Made by a program: the position numbers and the translations under genes. From the NCBI RefSeq assembly GCF_905475395.1, contig NC_058337.1:86794368-86858367 (forward strand): a stretch of 64,000 bases of DNA, given 5' to 3'. Below the pieces are notes generated by a model, which was not told where the DNA came from, ran no database searches, and worked only from the letters and a program-made list of their open reading frames with translations. Below are positions 13,101 through 25,500 of this stretch, piece by piece (the first letter of the stretch is position 1; each line of letters begins with the position of its first letter). This stretch comes from Chrysoperla carnea. Taxonomy: Eukaryota > Arthropoda > Insecta > Neuroptera > Chrysopidae.

Positions 13101-16100
13101 GGCATGGATTATTGTTTACGCAACAAACCTGAAAATTTGTTCGATAGTCCTGTATGTGGAAACGGATTTGTTGAACCTGGTGAACAATGTGACTGTGGAA
13201 TTGTTGATAATTGTAAAAACCCATGTTGTAATGCTACTACATGTATGTTACATTCAAATGCTAGTTGTGCTACCGGGGAATGTTGTGATTTATTGACATG
13301 TCGGCCAAAAATTGCTGGTACGTTATGTCGATCGGCCGACCATGAGTGTGATCTTCCTGAGTATTGTACTGGTCAGTCTGAATATTGTCCAAATGATGTA
13401 TATAAAATGGATACTGAAACTTGTGATGGAGGTAAAGCGTTCTGTTATCAAGGTTCATGCCGCACTCGGAGTGATCAGTGTAAAATTTTATGGGGCCCTT
13501 CGGGTTCATCTAGTGATGAGTGTTATAAGTTAAATAATAAAGGGACACGACATGGAAATTGTGGCTATAATCGACTGAATTCGTCGTATATTAAGTGCAG
13601 GGATGAGTAAGTTGTGCAGTTTATATAAAAATGGATAAGAAATTTGCTTTAAAAACTGACAATATCAACATAACATTTTTTTTTTTTAATCTTACATTAC
13701 ATTTATGCCTTTCCATTCAATATTAAAGAAAAACTTTCTTTTCTTAAGAAAAGAAAGCTTTTCTTAAGAATTAGGTTGCTATTCGCATCCCCTTTTAGAG
13801 CTTTATCACCCCCAACGCAAATTCAAATTACACGAATTTAGGACCAAATGGAGGTATTTCCAGCTAACAATTTCCAGTTTACTTATTTATTTTCAGCATA
13901 ATCTCTAAATTCAGAATTATCTTATCGCATAATTTTGATCGTTTCTTAAACTGAGCAGGCAATATATTACGTTTTTTTAAAAACTCTAAGCAAATTTCTT
14001 TTATTAAAAGAATTATACATTTTCAATAGTAAAATTATTTTCATGAAAATTTTTTTTGAATCTCAGTAATGTATTTTGTGGAATGCTTCATTGCCGTCAT
14101 TTAAATGAGAAATTGGAATTTGGTATGGAATCTGTTGCAATTATATCACATACTTTTATCAATTCAAAAGGCTCCATTATACCATGTCGTAATGCGTTAG
14201 TGGATTTGGGATTAAATGAAGTTGATCCTGGTTTAACACCAGATGGTGCAAAATGTGGTGATGGAAAGGTATGCAATTATATTTTTCCTTACTTACACAT
14301 TTATTAATGACGTTTTTGTTTTGCAATAGATGTGTATCAATCAAAAATGTATGCCAGTTGAAAATTTACGAAAATCGAGTATCGTAAGTTGTCCTAGTGA
14401 TTGTAATGGTAATGGCTATTGTAACAGCAAAGGACATTGTCATTGTAAAGATGATTTTGCTCCGCCAAATTGTGATTATCCTGGTGTTGGTGGATCTGTG
14501 GATAGTGGACCAGCTAGTGATCCAAATGGTATGTATATATTATTTTCTTGAACTAAAATTTATGCAATTATTTGGCCAATAATTGGCATCTTTACAAAAA
14601 TTTTCTGACTTTTGTATGCATATAGTTAAAAAAATGTTAAATGTTTTTCTTTTCTGTTACAGCAAATCGAGATTTTGTGACTGCCATGTATATAATATTC
14701 CTTGGAATAATACCGTTGATCGCCTTAATGTCCTTATTTGTATATTACAATCATCGTAACCATATAATTGTATGGCCAAAACGTTCAAGTGGTGGAAAAC
14801 CGTACGTATCATTAATAATAAATTATTTATTGTGTCGGTGTCTACGTAGATTAGTGCATGATAACAACAGTAGAACTGATGGTATTCGTGGTAAAAATAA
14901 ACGTCATGGTGGTGGTTCTAGTAATATTAATGGCGTTAATGGTGTTAACAATAATCAAAATACATTACCCACAATATCTGGTTCAATACGAAATTTAAAT
15001 TTAGAAATTAAACAAACTGGTTTAATCTCAACAACAAATAGTGATGTATTAAATAATAGAAATAATACAAAAATTGTACCAATCAAATCAAATCGACCAG
15101 CTCCGCCACCTCCTCGTAATTTACAAAGTACAGTTCATACACAAAATAATATTCGTACAAATCAAAATGGCTCACGAATACAAACACTTAAAAAACAATT
15201 ACAAATGAACGAACAATGTTAGAAATAGAGTTGCCACACTTTTCTGAAATAACTTGCATTTACCGTTGATTGATTTTAAAGCTCCTAAGATGTAACCTCA
15301 TGTTGACGCTTGACGTTGGCTTTGAGCATCAAGTTAGGGTTCCATCTAGCTGAAAAAATACAATTATGTCCAGCGTCAGCGTTGATATCTCAAGATATAC
15401 ATACTAAAAATAATTCTCTAAGGCCTAACCTCATTTTTAATTAAACCCATGATAATGGTAAATAAACAATTACATATGTCCATAATGGCTGGTGAATATG
15501 ATTGTAAATTATCGGTTTATCAGGGCAAAAATTTTAAATTGTTATAACGTATTGTACAGTTGAATATAAATTTATTTAGCCAGTGCTGTCAAAATCAATC
15601 CTGAGAATAAAAAGCTATACTATGTTTCACTTTTTACGATGCGACGCTGCTTTGTTTTTTTCCCAAGTGGCAACATGGCCTAAAGTCTAATTTGACGCTC
15701 AAACTCAGCGTCATCATGAAAATACACCTCTATTCTTGAGTTTGGAATGGTAGATGTCGCATTCAATATTCGATAGTAGGGTCTTCCTTCCAGAATGTGT
15801 TTCAAAATATTCGGACACAATTCAGTTTGCCAAAAGAGGTAATTTAAACTTGCGGCTGAAGCAAATCTGGTTATGTAAATAATATATGGTTATGTAAATT
15901 TTACAGAATATACAGCTTACGAATTCGGACAGAGTTCCGTTAATTCTTATAAAGTCTGTATTTTTATTGTCCGCTAGTATATCTATCATCTATGAGCTAG
16001 AAATTAATAATCTACAAATCTACACGAGGAACGCTAAAGTGTCAATTTCTTTTAAAATATCTGCTGTAAAAATATGACCGTGCATGAAAATTTTTCATCA

Positions 16101-19100
16101 CCCTGGCGTCATTTTACACTTGTATCTTTATTACATTGTAAGACCCAATTATCTATTTATAACTTAGTATCAAGGATAAAAATCATAGCTAACTTGAAAA
16201 AGTATACCCTGTATTGGAACGGATCATATTGTATTTAACTCTTAATTATCGACTATTCTGTATAAACGTGGTTAATATATGAGTTATAATTTAGTTCTTA
16301 GCACTTCAACGACTTCCATACTTGGCCATAAGAAACTATAATGAACAACAGTTCGATTCAACGAAGAAAAACTAATAAAATTTGGGATCCCTACAAAAAA
16401 TATAAGTATCTGTTTTCACTATATAAGGGTTTGTGTTCACGGCAATCAAATATTTAAGACGTATTTTTGTAAATAGATACTTCAATCGACTTAAACAACT
16501 TAAGATGACGGTGTATTCAAAATATAATATAACTTTAAAAAATATGTGAATTTGGTCATAAATGGCTCATTTTATAACTTTAAAAAAGAGTTCCGAATTA
16601 TTGTCTGTCGAATAGAGAGCTTTGAGGTTTTTTTTTTTTTTATATTCGCTAGACAAGGGAGCGGTTAAGATTTAGAACCTAAGCTGGAAATAACGAGAAA
16701 ACATTCATATTTGATAATTAGAGAAAACTGCTAATAAATACTAAATTTCCTGCTGTCATGTTAGACGATGGGAATCGAAGATAAAAGTTTAACAGTTTTA
16801 AGGCGTATGTCACTTACTTTGTTGTCGAAATTATAAAAAGAGGCAAAATAGAAAACTATACTATCGTTTGGAAAAAAAACATAATATACATTTTTAGAAG
16901 ATGAACGGTTAGAACGGGGTGAAAAGACTGACAAAATGTTATCTCCTCTTAATTATTAGCCGTGAAATGAAAGCTGAACTATGATGATTGGTGGCAAATA
17001 CACCTATTTAGGCCATTTTTGCTAAACTTTGCAAAAGTCTGTTCCACTTTATTATTTCTACGGCTATTTATATATTTATTTATCGAAGGCTGAACAAAAT
17101 CTGTCTTAATTATTTCGAAAAAGAGCTTTTTACTCTTAACTACTATTAACTTTTATTAAAAAATTAGCCAAAAGACTAGATATCAAAGCATTTTTCTTTT
17201 AATTAAGCGTCGTGAACACAAACTTTTAATAGTAATGATGGGTGGTTGAAATTTTACTCTGCATGTGAAAAGTTATGAAAAGTGTTCTTTTTATCATTCC
17301 ATTTCCATAAAAGTGTGGCAATCATTCCATATTTAATACGACTGAAAACTCGAAACGACATTAAATGGCATTTGTGATATTTCAAATTGTAATTCATTAC
17401 GCAATAAATAAATTTGTGTGTTTTATCATTTCATAAATCATACATTAAAATGAAAAGTCGAGCTATTTAAATAAAAATTTTAATATTAACTATTTAATTA
17501 GTCTTAAGCAATTCATCGTATATGTTTTATAATCTCATTATAGTTGAATCTCTTTACACTCGAATAGATTTAGCTACCACGTTTTTCCCTTCGCTTGATT
17601 TTGATGAACTACTTTGAATTCACTTCTATGTCGTCTAGATTACTTGCATTTAAAAAACTATAACAATGCTAATTTTGATACAAACAAATGAAGAAATGAT
17701 TCGAAAAATTTCGAAAATTATGTTAAAACTTACATTTTTAAGTTAAATTTACTCTAGTATTAATTTATGTTAAAATTTGAAACTTCTTTAGTAGGAAAAG
17801 CAAGACATTTTTTCTATTACGATCATAATCCTTTCTAAATTGTTTCTTTTTATAGTATCTTAATTTGAAAACGAAAAAAATGCTGTGATAAAATAAGAAC
17901 GGGCTTATGATTTTTAACTGTCGTGTTTAACTTTAAATGGCTCAAAGCCTATTTTACCACGATTCAATTCGTATATTGTATTTCCGGGTGGCGGATATCA
18001 AACACATGCGTAGTTAAATCTTCATATGAAAGAAAAAATTATATAATATGCTTTATTGCGCTAGTATAAGGCAATAAAATTACGACAAACAACTTTAAGA
18101 AGTTTCATTTTTTAATTTGTGAGAATATTCCTGCAATGTAAACTATATATCTATTTTAAATAACCTTATAGTACTTAAAAATTATTATCTTTTAAAAAGA
18201 TTGACCAAAGAAAGTACTTAATAGGGTTTATTTTAACTTTAAATTTTGTAATTATTTAAAAAGTGTACTTTTAACTTTTTGTACTCATTGACAACGATTA
18301 AATTTACGCAAGTGTATCAACTCTAAATTTTCGGCATAGGATTCATTTTGCGAAGTGACATGCCTATTTGACTCGTTTATGCTTCTTTGTGTATTGTTTG
18401 ATGTTTGGCGCATATTTGTTCGGGGCTTCAAAAAATAAAAGTGGGTGTGCAAGTTCAATCATGAGCGGTCTACCATTCTTGGTGGTTACATAAAAATTAT
18501 TCCGCGCTATTTCGCTCAAGAATACTTGCGTGGTTTATGAATTTTCTTGTGTAACTATGTTACTTTTCAAGAACTTCTAAGGATGCTCTTGATGGTCGAA
18601 TAACCTCTTATTTCCGAATGCGGTCATCACGAGGTTTCTGATGTAATCTAGTTCCTCTATATTGAGATGTGTGAATCTAATCGTTGTCACAAACTCAATA
18701 AACATAATCAGAGAACATCCATCTTTACAGCTTTCTCATTTGATGGCTGTGATTCTTTCATTATTAGAATAATACTTATTCCATTTTACTAATCACATTA
18801 TTCCTTTTTATTAATATTTTTGAAGTAGACTATGCTAATCAAATTTCAGTTCAGAGGATCTCATTTACAAAAACAAGATTTTATTTTAATTTTAGAGCTT
18901 TTTATTTTAATAATGAATAAATCACAATTTCAACTTTCAACTTAATTTTTAATTTTGTTAATTTACTAAGCTATAAAATAAAGGAAGTATTTGGAATAAT
19001 CATTGACCCTGAATAGTTTAATTAATCTCTTATTAGATAAAGTGAATTTAAAATTCAGAGTTATCGCACACACGTTTAAAATTGTTTTGGATTGCATTTT

Positions 19101-22061
19101 CAAAACAATAATACAGGCCAATGATTCTTTATTTTGAATTCTTTTGCTTCTCTTCATGTGTAGTAATTTTTCTTATACTGTTAGTCACATAACTTATTCC
19201 ATCAAGTCTGGTTTTAAATCGAAATAATTACCATTGCAATTAAAAATTAATTTAGTCTTAATCAAAACTGCACTATACTTCAATTAGCAATTATGTTGGT
19301 TAATCCAGGTTCTTCTTATAAATTAAAAAGTTTCATTAAGTTTGTACTCATATCTTTTAAAGCCAAATAAATGTTTTGATATGTTTTTTTTTTCTAATTT
19401 TCTCATTATTTTCTCATTAAAAAAAATATTTTTTACCCGTAAAGTTAAATTAAATTTTTGCAAATATTTGTGATTAAAAATTGCGCATGTTGCATGTTAA
19501 CATATGCTTTTCTAATAATTATATACATAAGCGATTTAATGCTATAAAAAGCTTCTTTTATCCACAGATCCAAATCAACATCAGATTCAACACGTGGACA
19601 TCCTATATTCCCAACAGCTCCTCAATTATCAGAAATAAGAAACGATGATAATTCATCACTTTTGCCACATTCTAGTTCATCGCATATTGCTAACGGCTTT
19701 AGTAATAACTTTTTCGGTCATTTTAAGGGATTTATTATTACTCCAATTTCGAAGCCAACAGATGAGAACACTCCTAGTACTATTATGGAACCAAGTCCTG
19801 CTAATCATAGTGATTCAACTTTTCTTAATAATGACTCGAAAGTATTACCACAGCGATCAGCTCCACCTCCACCAGTTGTACCAAATATATCATTTAAATT
19901 GCCAAAACCTGTGAGTCGCTCAAGAACAATACATGGTAATAAACCAACGCTAAGTGTCAAACCTTTAGGATCTGCATCCTCCAATACAGATAATAATAAT
20001 TCCATCAATTCTGTGTTATCTTCAGTTAATGTTATTTCAACAGTTCCAGCGTCAAATGTTGGCGGTTCTAGACCATTGATATCCGATCCAATTTTAGAAA
20101 CATCGACGTGTACTGCCAAAGAGCTTTTATCCCCATTAAAAAATGCACCTAAACTGCCTATAAGACCTGCACCAGCAGTACCTACTATTACCTCAACGAT
20201 TGGTAATCGACCACTTTCAAGTCCAAATATTGCTATGAATGCTATTGCAATACCTCCTGAAAGTGAAAAGAAAAGTAAAGATACGGGAGGAACGACACTT
20301 AACCGTATTGCATCCTTTTTAAAATCAAAAAATGATAAAAGTAAAATGAATCCTGAAATAACAATAGTTCCACAAAATGTAAACGTTAAACCTAAAAAAA
20401 TTTCAGATAAAATTCAATTAAAAAATATTGAAATATCAAGTCCGATATTACAATCACAAGTTGAAATCCCTGTAAGCACCCTCCCAATCGATCAAGTTGA
20501 TGCGCTTGACAAGAAAATTATTGTAATGCGTGCGCAAAGCATGCGTACAGGTGAAATAGTGAAGAAACCTAATATACCAACGTTTGGGTCAATGCGCCAA
20601 CCATCAAATCATGCTAAACGTCCTACAAGTATTCCAGCAGCAAATAGACCAACTAGTCCACCACCACCAAGGCCTCCTCCAATTTCAGATGGGAAATTTA
20701 CAAAATCTTCGACTGCCATGAATCATCGTATCCCAGAAAATATGTACAGCGATTGTATGGTTGCAACCCCGAATACTGATAATAAAACGATTGGCGACAA
20801 TGATTCACCGAGTAGTACAGACAACATTTATGCAGTCATCGAAGAAAATATTAAACCGATGAATGAAAACTTTTCCCCTAAATCTGATCCCATTACTACA
20901 GCTGATAATAATATGAAACCTTTTGTAAATCGAAGTAATTCAGGTAGTACTGAAAGTATGGGTTTGTTAGGGGAAATTGTTTCTGAAATACAAAATAGAA
21001 ATTTTGATTCAATTTATTCAACATCCACGTTAAACCGTAAAAGAGAAGCCATGAAACAGAAAAGTATTGAACAACAAAATGAAAATTTAGCTAAAAATAA
21101 TTTTACTATTAATAGCTCTCAAGGTTCTTATGCAAATACTACCAATAACACACCAATATATAAATCTCCGGAGAGTATATATAGTAATTTGGAAGGAAAT
21201 ATATCAAGTGCCGTTTCAACGACTTCAAGTGGTTATTTGCATCCTTCAGCGGTTAACACTCCTAAATTAAATCCATCTGGTGGCCTTGATGTTAAATCAA
21301 CATACAATACTCCAACGGCAACTAGTGTAGATTCTAAGAAAAGTACAACAGATGAATTAGTAAATCATAAACCATTTTCATCAACTTTTCAACGTAAATC
21401 TGGCCCATTAGCATCGGCTTATTCAAATATTAACAATGAAAAAGCCGAAACAAAACCAAAACCTACAATTTCAAATAAAGTTGATGATAAGAAACCAGCA
21501 AGTAAGCCACCAACTACATTAAAGAAACAAATCACACCACCAAATTTAAAAGGTGTGCAAAAAAACCCAACAAATTCTACTAGTCGTGGAGTAATTCCAA
21601 AAAATTTACCAAAAACTGGACAAAAAACTGATAATAGTCCTGATTTAGTTTCTAGTTGTGCAACAAATAATTCCTCAACAACAAATTCCCCCGATATTGT
21701 TAATAACAGTGATACAACACAAAAAACTAATTTATCAAAAACTTCGAGTGTATCGAAACCTTTAAATTCGAAGCCAGTGAATAATAGTGGTGCTACAAAA
21801 TTATTACGAGATAAATCCCCAGCATCTGGGGGTATTAATAATACAACAGTGAAAAAAATCGGTGCAATTAATAAATCGTTAAGTGGTACTAATAAACCTT
21901 CAACTGTCGCAAAACCAATAAAAAATACACTGCCACCAATAGCAACACGTAATACACCTAATAAATTATCTAACGTTGCATCATTGCAACAAAAATTCGA
22001 AGCAAATAAATCTGTAAGCAATAATAATAAAATACCGGAAAGTAAACGAACCGTTTCGTAA
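7140..22061 (+). CDS. ADAM metalloprotease, meltrin type (5' end missing)
   Basis: Membrane-anchored sheddase/adhesion protease. Exons inferred from matching phases: 7140-7243, 10195-10350, 10423-10731, 11675-11857, 11942-12111, 12240-12388, 12970-13606, 14067-14268, 14330-14528, 14663-14801 and 19568-22061. They join to about 1579 aa. Domains, numbered from the first readable residue: prodomain 1-~215, with a Cys-switch-like KKKCGYEG in exon 3 and a basic KRSR site; catalytic domain ~215-410 with HEMGHNFGMEHD, so H350, E351, H354, H360 and D361 are intact and the enzyme should be active; disintegrin ~416-505 with the CRSADHECDLPEYC loop; Cys-rich region; EGF-like module 657-~683; transmembrane helix ~710-731; cytoplasmic tail. 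The first exon starts mid-codon (phase 1), so a signal-peptide exon must lie upstream; I did not find it. Drosophila Meltrin/mmd-type ADAMs have this architecture; exact orthology is not decided. An AATAAA at 22167-22172 is a possible poly(A) signal. Confidence 0.88.
7268..8272. mobile_element. TTAA-flanked inverted-repeat element, copy 1
   Basis: Both ends are bounded by TTAA, with inner termini GGTAGTAC on the left and GTACTACC on the right. It is about 1.0 kb, has no ORF, and lies in the first readable ADAM intron. TTAA boundaries suggest piggyBac-type insertion. The left interior (about 7310-7415) is the reverse complement of the interior of the second copy at 9731-10076. Confidence 0.55.
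9731..10076. mobile_element. TTAA-flanked inverted-repeat element, copy 2
   Basis: Short (about 346 bp) relative of the 7268-8272 element. The left end is TTAA-GGAGGTACGAGCACCAAGGC; the right end is the reverse complement of GGTAGTACGAGTACTAAGAC, followed by TTAA. The terminal repeats are about 23 bp with a few mismatches. It is non-coding and ends about 120 bp before the ADAM exon at 10195. Confidence 0.55.
10806..10880 (+). repeat. Fragment of the dispersed 'acaattgactgagtt' family
   Basis: Contains GTGAAAACAAACAATTGACT and, shortly after, ATAAGGAACG, the 5' end and a middle segment of the family found at 43795-44345, 56738-57206 and (reversed) 34680-35110. It is strongly internally deleted and lies in an ADAM intron. 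Confidence 0.5.
12970..13606 (+). CDS. ADAM exon 7: third zinc ligand, disintegrin and Cys-rich region
   Basis: Largest protease-side exon of the ADAM gene. It opens inside the zinc-binding motif (the Gly of HNFG is split across the intron), supplying MEHD with the third zinc His. It continues through CNCPDERCIMS, the Met-turn region of the reprolysin fold, into the whole disintegrin domain and the first part of the Cys-rich domain (KCRD at the end). The exon ends in phase 2 at a GTAAGT donor; the next exon restores DNVFCGMLHC, the usual start of the ADAM Cys-rich core. There are no stops or frameshifts. Confidence 0.88.
14663..15222 (+). CDS. ADAM exon 10: transmembrane helix and short cytoplasmic tail
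   Basis: The acceptor at 14661-14662 joins in phase 1. The exon encodes NRDFVTAMYIIFLG and the transmembrane helix, then VWPKRSSGGKP. At CC|GTACGT (donor at 14802) splicing in phase 2 joins exactly to the distant exon at 19568. If that donor is not used the frame stays open to TAG at 15220-15222. That adds a basic, Asn-rich tail with the proline motif RPAPPPPR near its end, a potential SH3 ligand. An AATAAA at 15461-15466 could terminate the short transcript. The two-tail model is inferred from phase and open frame, not from transcripts. Confidence 0.72.
15299..15718. repeat. Inverted-repeat element in ADAM intron
   Basis: The left arm (from 15299: CATGTTGACGC, then TTTGAGCATCAAGTTAG) is the imperfect reverse complement of the right arm ending at 15718. 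The arms are about 40 bp and the internal region about 340 bp, with no coding potential. The outer boundaries are uncertain. It is probably a short non-autonomous DNA element. Confidence 0.45.
15800..19567. other. ADAM intron 10, no further feature
   Basis: About 3.8 kb of AT-rich intron ahead of the long-tail exon. Apart from homopolymer runs (for example poly-T near 16629-16642) I see no gene or clear element. A minus-strand stretch at about 18590-18690 gives a short LINE-like reading that I could not confirm. Confidence 0.5.
19568..22061 (+). CDS. ADAM exon 11: long disordered cytoplasmic tail
   Basis: The acceptor at 19566-19567 (TCCACAG) leads into an open frame of 830 residues to TAA at 22059-22061; phase 2 matches the CC|GTACGT donor at 14801/14802. 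The translation is Ser/Asn/Pro/Lys/Thr-rich and low-complexity, predicted disordered. It contains several SH3-type proline motifs (SAPPPPVVP, RPAPAVP, RPTSPPPPRPPP). It also has a series of Tyr motifs in acidic or Ser-rich settings (ENMYSDC, DNIYAVIEEN, DSIYSTS, ESIYSNLEGN) that resemble SH2 docking sites. The length is extreme for an ADAM tail. It fits scaffolding or signalling by a transmembrane ADAM, as described for vertebrate meltrins; this role is inferred. Confidence 0.8.
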
Positions 22062-22166
22062 TGCAAATATTTACACGAATTCGTAGATGGTAATCTTAAT
22101 AACGTAACACCAACGATTCAAATGATAAGTGGGACATCATGGATACAATTGAAGTAACTAGCCATT

Positions 22167-22172
22167 AATAAA
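22167..22172 (+). terminator. Candidate poly(A) signal for the long ADAM transcript
   Basis: AATAAA about 105 bases after the stop codon and before the transposase remnant. It is the first canonical hexamer downstream. The true cleavage site is unproven. Confidence 0.35.
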
Positions 22173-22269
22173 AAAATGAAAAACTTTTGCATGCCTGTCA
22201 CAAAAAAAATAGAAAGGTTATATGTCTCTGGTATAATTGGCCTTATTAATTAATACAAACCTGTTAAAA

Positions 22270-22530
22270 GGGTTGAATATTTACTAGATAGTGGATGATA
22301 TGATTGCTGGCACAGGCGTACTCTTTTCATGAAATTCTCAAGGGCTGTGTCGCAAAAATTATGCGGCTTCGATCGTTGTGGGTTTACTCACATAAACTTG
22401 TGGCTTTAAAAACCCCAAAGAAAAAATTCAAAACACGTTAAATCCCATGATCTGGGCAGCCAATGCCAATTTCCAAAACGAGAAAAAACACGACCAGGAA
22501 ATGGCATATTGCACTGTCCTGTTGAAACTA
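22270..22530 (-). pseudogene. IS630/Tc1-like DDE transposase remnant
   Basis: Minus-strand translation in shifting frames gives, in order: FQQDSAICH (the FQQDGAPCH catalytic motif), WLPRSWDLTCFEFFLWG (the WPPRSPDLTPLDFFLWG motif), LKPQVYVSKPTTIEAA and ALENFMKRVRLC. This is the C-terminal half of an IS630/Tc1-mariner-related DDE transposase of the type common in insects. At least two frameshifts and stops make it dead. It lies just beyond the ADAM long-tail stop codon. Confidence 0.7.
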
Positions 22531-22539
22531 GCGTTCTTA

Positions 22540-25500
22540 ATGGAACACCCTTTACTAATACTATCCTACAATATCAAAACTTTTTCCAGGCGTTTACAAA
22601 AGAAAAAACTTATAATTTTCTTTTACAAGATGAGTCATCTGTTTTTGAGTTTTTAAATTTGAAAGAACACTGTTTACGGGAGAAAATCGAAAGATTGATT
22701 AGCATTTATATTTCAAAAATAGCACAGATAAAATGTCAACCATGGCTCTTTTTACAGAATTTTATTTTCAACAAAAGTTTATTCATATTTTTATCTGAAA
22801 ATTGAATAATCCAAATCAATTGATACAGCCCTACCACCGTTTTCATATTCACATGACCTACAAGTATTTCCCCAAAATACATGTTCAAACCGTATACAAA
22901 ATTGCACCAGAGATATAAATTCTAATTTTGAGTATTTATTATTATGTACTCCTGCCCCAACTAGTGCAAAATTTTTTCGTTTTTTAAATGGCTTGAAAAT
23001 GAAGTTATGTTACATTATTTTATTTTTAAATATTTACGAAAAGTCAAATCACAAAAAGACGGTCACATTTATGTTGACAACGAATTTCCTAGGATCTCAG
23101 CCTAAATAACCGCAGCTAAAGTTTAAATCAGAAAATTATAATCTAAGAAAAACGGTTAATATACGTTATTGTAGCGTTTTTAATCAAACGTAAATATGAG
23201 TTTTAAGATTTACGTAAATATTGCTAATAAAAGAGGACTCTAAAATATATAATTTTACAAAAACTGAATACCAGTGGTGCTAAAAATATTATCGTTAAAA
23301 AAAATGACAAAAAAAGTGTGCATATAAAAAAGAAAACTTCTACGACATAGTTTATAGTAATGATTGATTATATTAAAGCGTTTTATTATTTAGTTAGATA
23401 CAAATAAGACAATCAAAATGACTATTAAAAAGAACATTTATATAACTGTGAATAATTCTGATAATAATTTATTTATCTTTCGTTTTCTACTTTTGTTTTT
23501 ATTTTTTAAAGCTAATTAATCATTTTAGTGCTACAAATTAGCGTATATACATGAACATTAAAACAAGTAAGAAGTAATACTTTTGCTAAAATTATTTAAA
23601 TTTTACGTGATAAAATGATGTAATTATAGATATTTTTTGAACAAATCTCAAAAAAATGGAAAAGTTAAATTACAATTTATTAAAAAATGCTTTGATTTCA
23701 TGTAGTTGATTTTAGTTTTAATCTCGTCGCAAAAGTGGCTTGTTAATTTTGATATCAGTATGTATGTGTTTCCAATCTATGTGACTCTTTTTAACGAATG
23801 ACCTGGATTTGAATACTTTTTTTTAAATTATAAAACTATCCAGAAAAATATTCTTACACACGTTGGGGCACAGTATGCGTTTTTGAAAATGCCGTAAAAC
23901 TGAAACTTAATTTTTCCAAATTACAGTTTTTTGTCATCTAAAATACATAAAAAAAACATTAAAGAAAATTATATAAAACAAAGTTTTAAGTAAGTTGTAA
24001 ATTGTATTTACAACCTAAAAAAAGGGTATTAGGGAATAGACAAACAGTACCAGGATAACTGACCACCAACAGTTGAGGTGATTAAAATCCTGAAGATTGT
24101 GATGAATAATTTTGTTGTATGAAAGAATGTGCACGTCTGAATGGGCGTCATCTAAAAGGAATTTTTTTTTTTGAATTCAATTTCAGTTTTAATTTTCTAG
24201 AATTTATAAATTTAAGTTAAAAATACAATCTATTTACCCTTTCTAATCCGGTACCCCCGTAATCCAACATGTCTTTTATTATTGAATACATAATGAAGTA
24301 TGATTTGTACTTCAGAATATAACACATAGAAGAAGATGTCTAAGGCAATACTCTATAATCCGACAAATTCGATAGTTCGACACTGTCTTGCAAAACGTTT
24401 GCCGGATTAAAGGGGTTCCCTTGTAATTTATTTTAAAATACAATTTTGATTTCACTTAAAATACAATTTATGTAATGGATTTTTATTTTACAGCGTTTTG
24501 GAAAATCTCGCACTTCTTTGCCCCATCGAGTGTTAACTTGTAAATATTTATTCTAGAAGAATTTGATATAATGATTTTTGTGTTTATGCTTTTTCGCATG
24601 CTATATGTTTAAAAATTTCACTTTCTGTTTCAAATTCATTCAAAATATTGAAACAGAATGGATGAGCATAAATCAATCAGTATGTTAAGAAATTTAAATT
24701 GTTTTTCCAAATCATTCCGAATCAAAATTTTTAACGAATTTGAGTTAGATACTGAATATTAGATATAACAATAGAATTGAAAACTGAGTTTTGTTCCAAA
24801 AATAATCGCTGTATCCTAAAATTATTCTTACTTTTTTTAAACTAATATACGCTAAAGAAAAACCACGAAAACACACACACTTAAACACAAACATGCACAC
24901 ATATATGTAAATACAATCTAAACATAGTCTTATAGAGGTGCTTTTATCAAGAATGAACTTTCTACGAGGAATTGTCTTTAGAATAAATAGGAGAATATAC
25001 AAAATGTTTATATTGTTTGCCGGACCTAGCTTCGAGGAAAATCGTAAATTTTTATAGGTCATTCTTGGTGAAAACAAGGGTATTATTTATTTATTAAAAA
25101 CATTATTGTAATTTTAATGCGTAACGTTTTACGTATATTAAGTTTTAAATTATATTATAAGGTAAATTTTTCAAAAACTATTTTCTATTATTTAATAAGA
25201 CTTGTTCAAGCTTTTAAATAGTGTTTTCTAAATATTAAGATGACATGACAGAAAAAATGAAACCAGAAACGGAAATTATTATCTTTTGGGGCTTCAGTAA
25301 TCGATAAATCGGCAGCTACTAAATTATTCGTAAATTTTAACATTTATTGAGTAATAAAGATTAAGATCTTTACTAAGATTTTTCATTTATAGCCTGTGAT
25401 ATTAGCGTGCAACTGATGTTATATTAATCTAGTAAGTAAAAATATACTAACGATCAAAGGTAGAAAAATGGTACAACTCACTTATAAACTCGAACCATTT

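Noticed and set aside
18590..18690. Minus-strand reading IEELDYIRNLVMTAFGN, possibly LINE or Penelope-like
   Set aside because: Too short and the match to the E-xY-I--LA---GY motif is too loose to claim.
19805..20119. 104-codon minus-strand frame
   Set aside because: Shadow of the same low-complexity ADAM tail exon.
21419..22066. 215-codon minus-strand frame opposite the ADAM tail exon
   Set aside because: It mirrors the low-complexity coding strand; no motif, and the + strand reading has splice-phase support.
22447..22805. Plus-strand open frames of 69 and 98 codons
   Set aside because: They overlap the antisense transposase remnant and have no motif of their own.
24745..25077. 110-codon minus-strand frame in intergenic DNA
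   Set aside because: No recognisable motif, no splice or promoter context, and composition of random AT-rich sequence.
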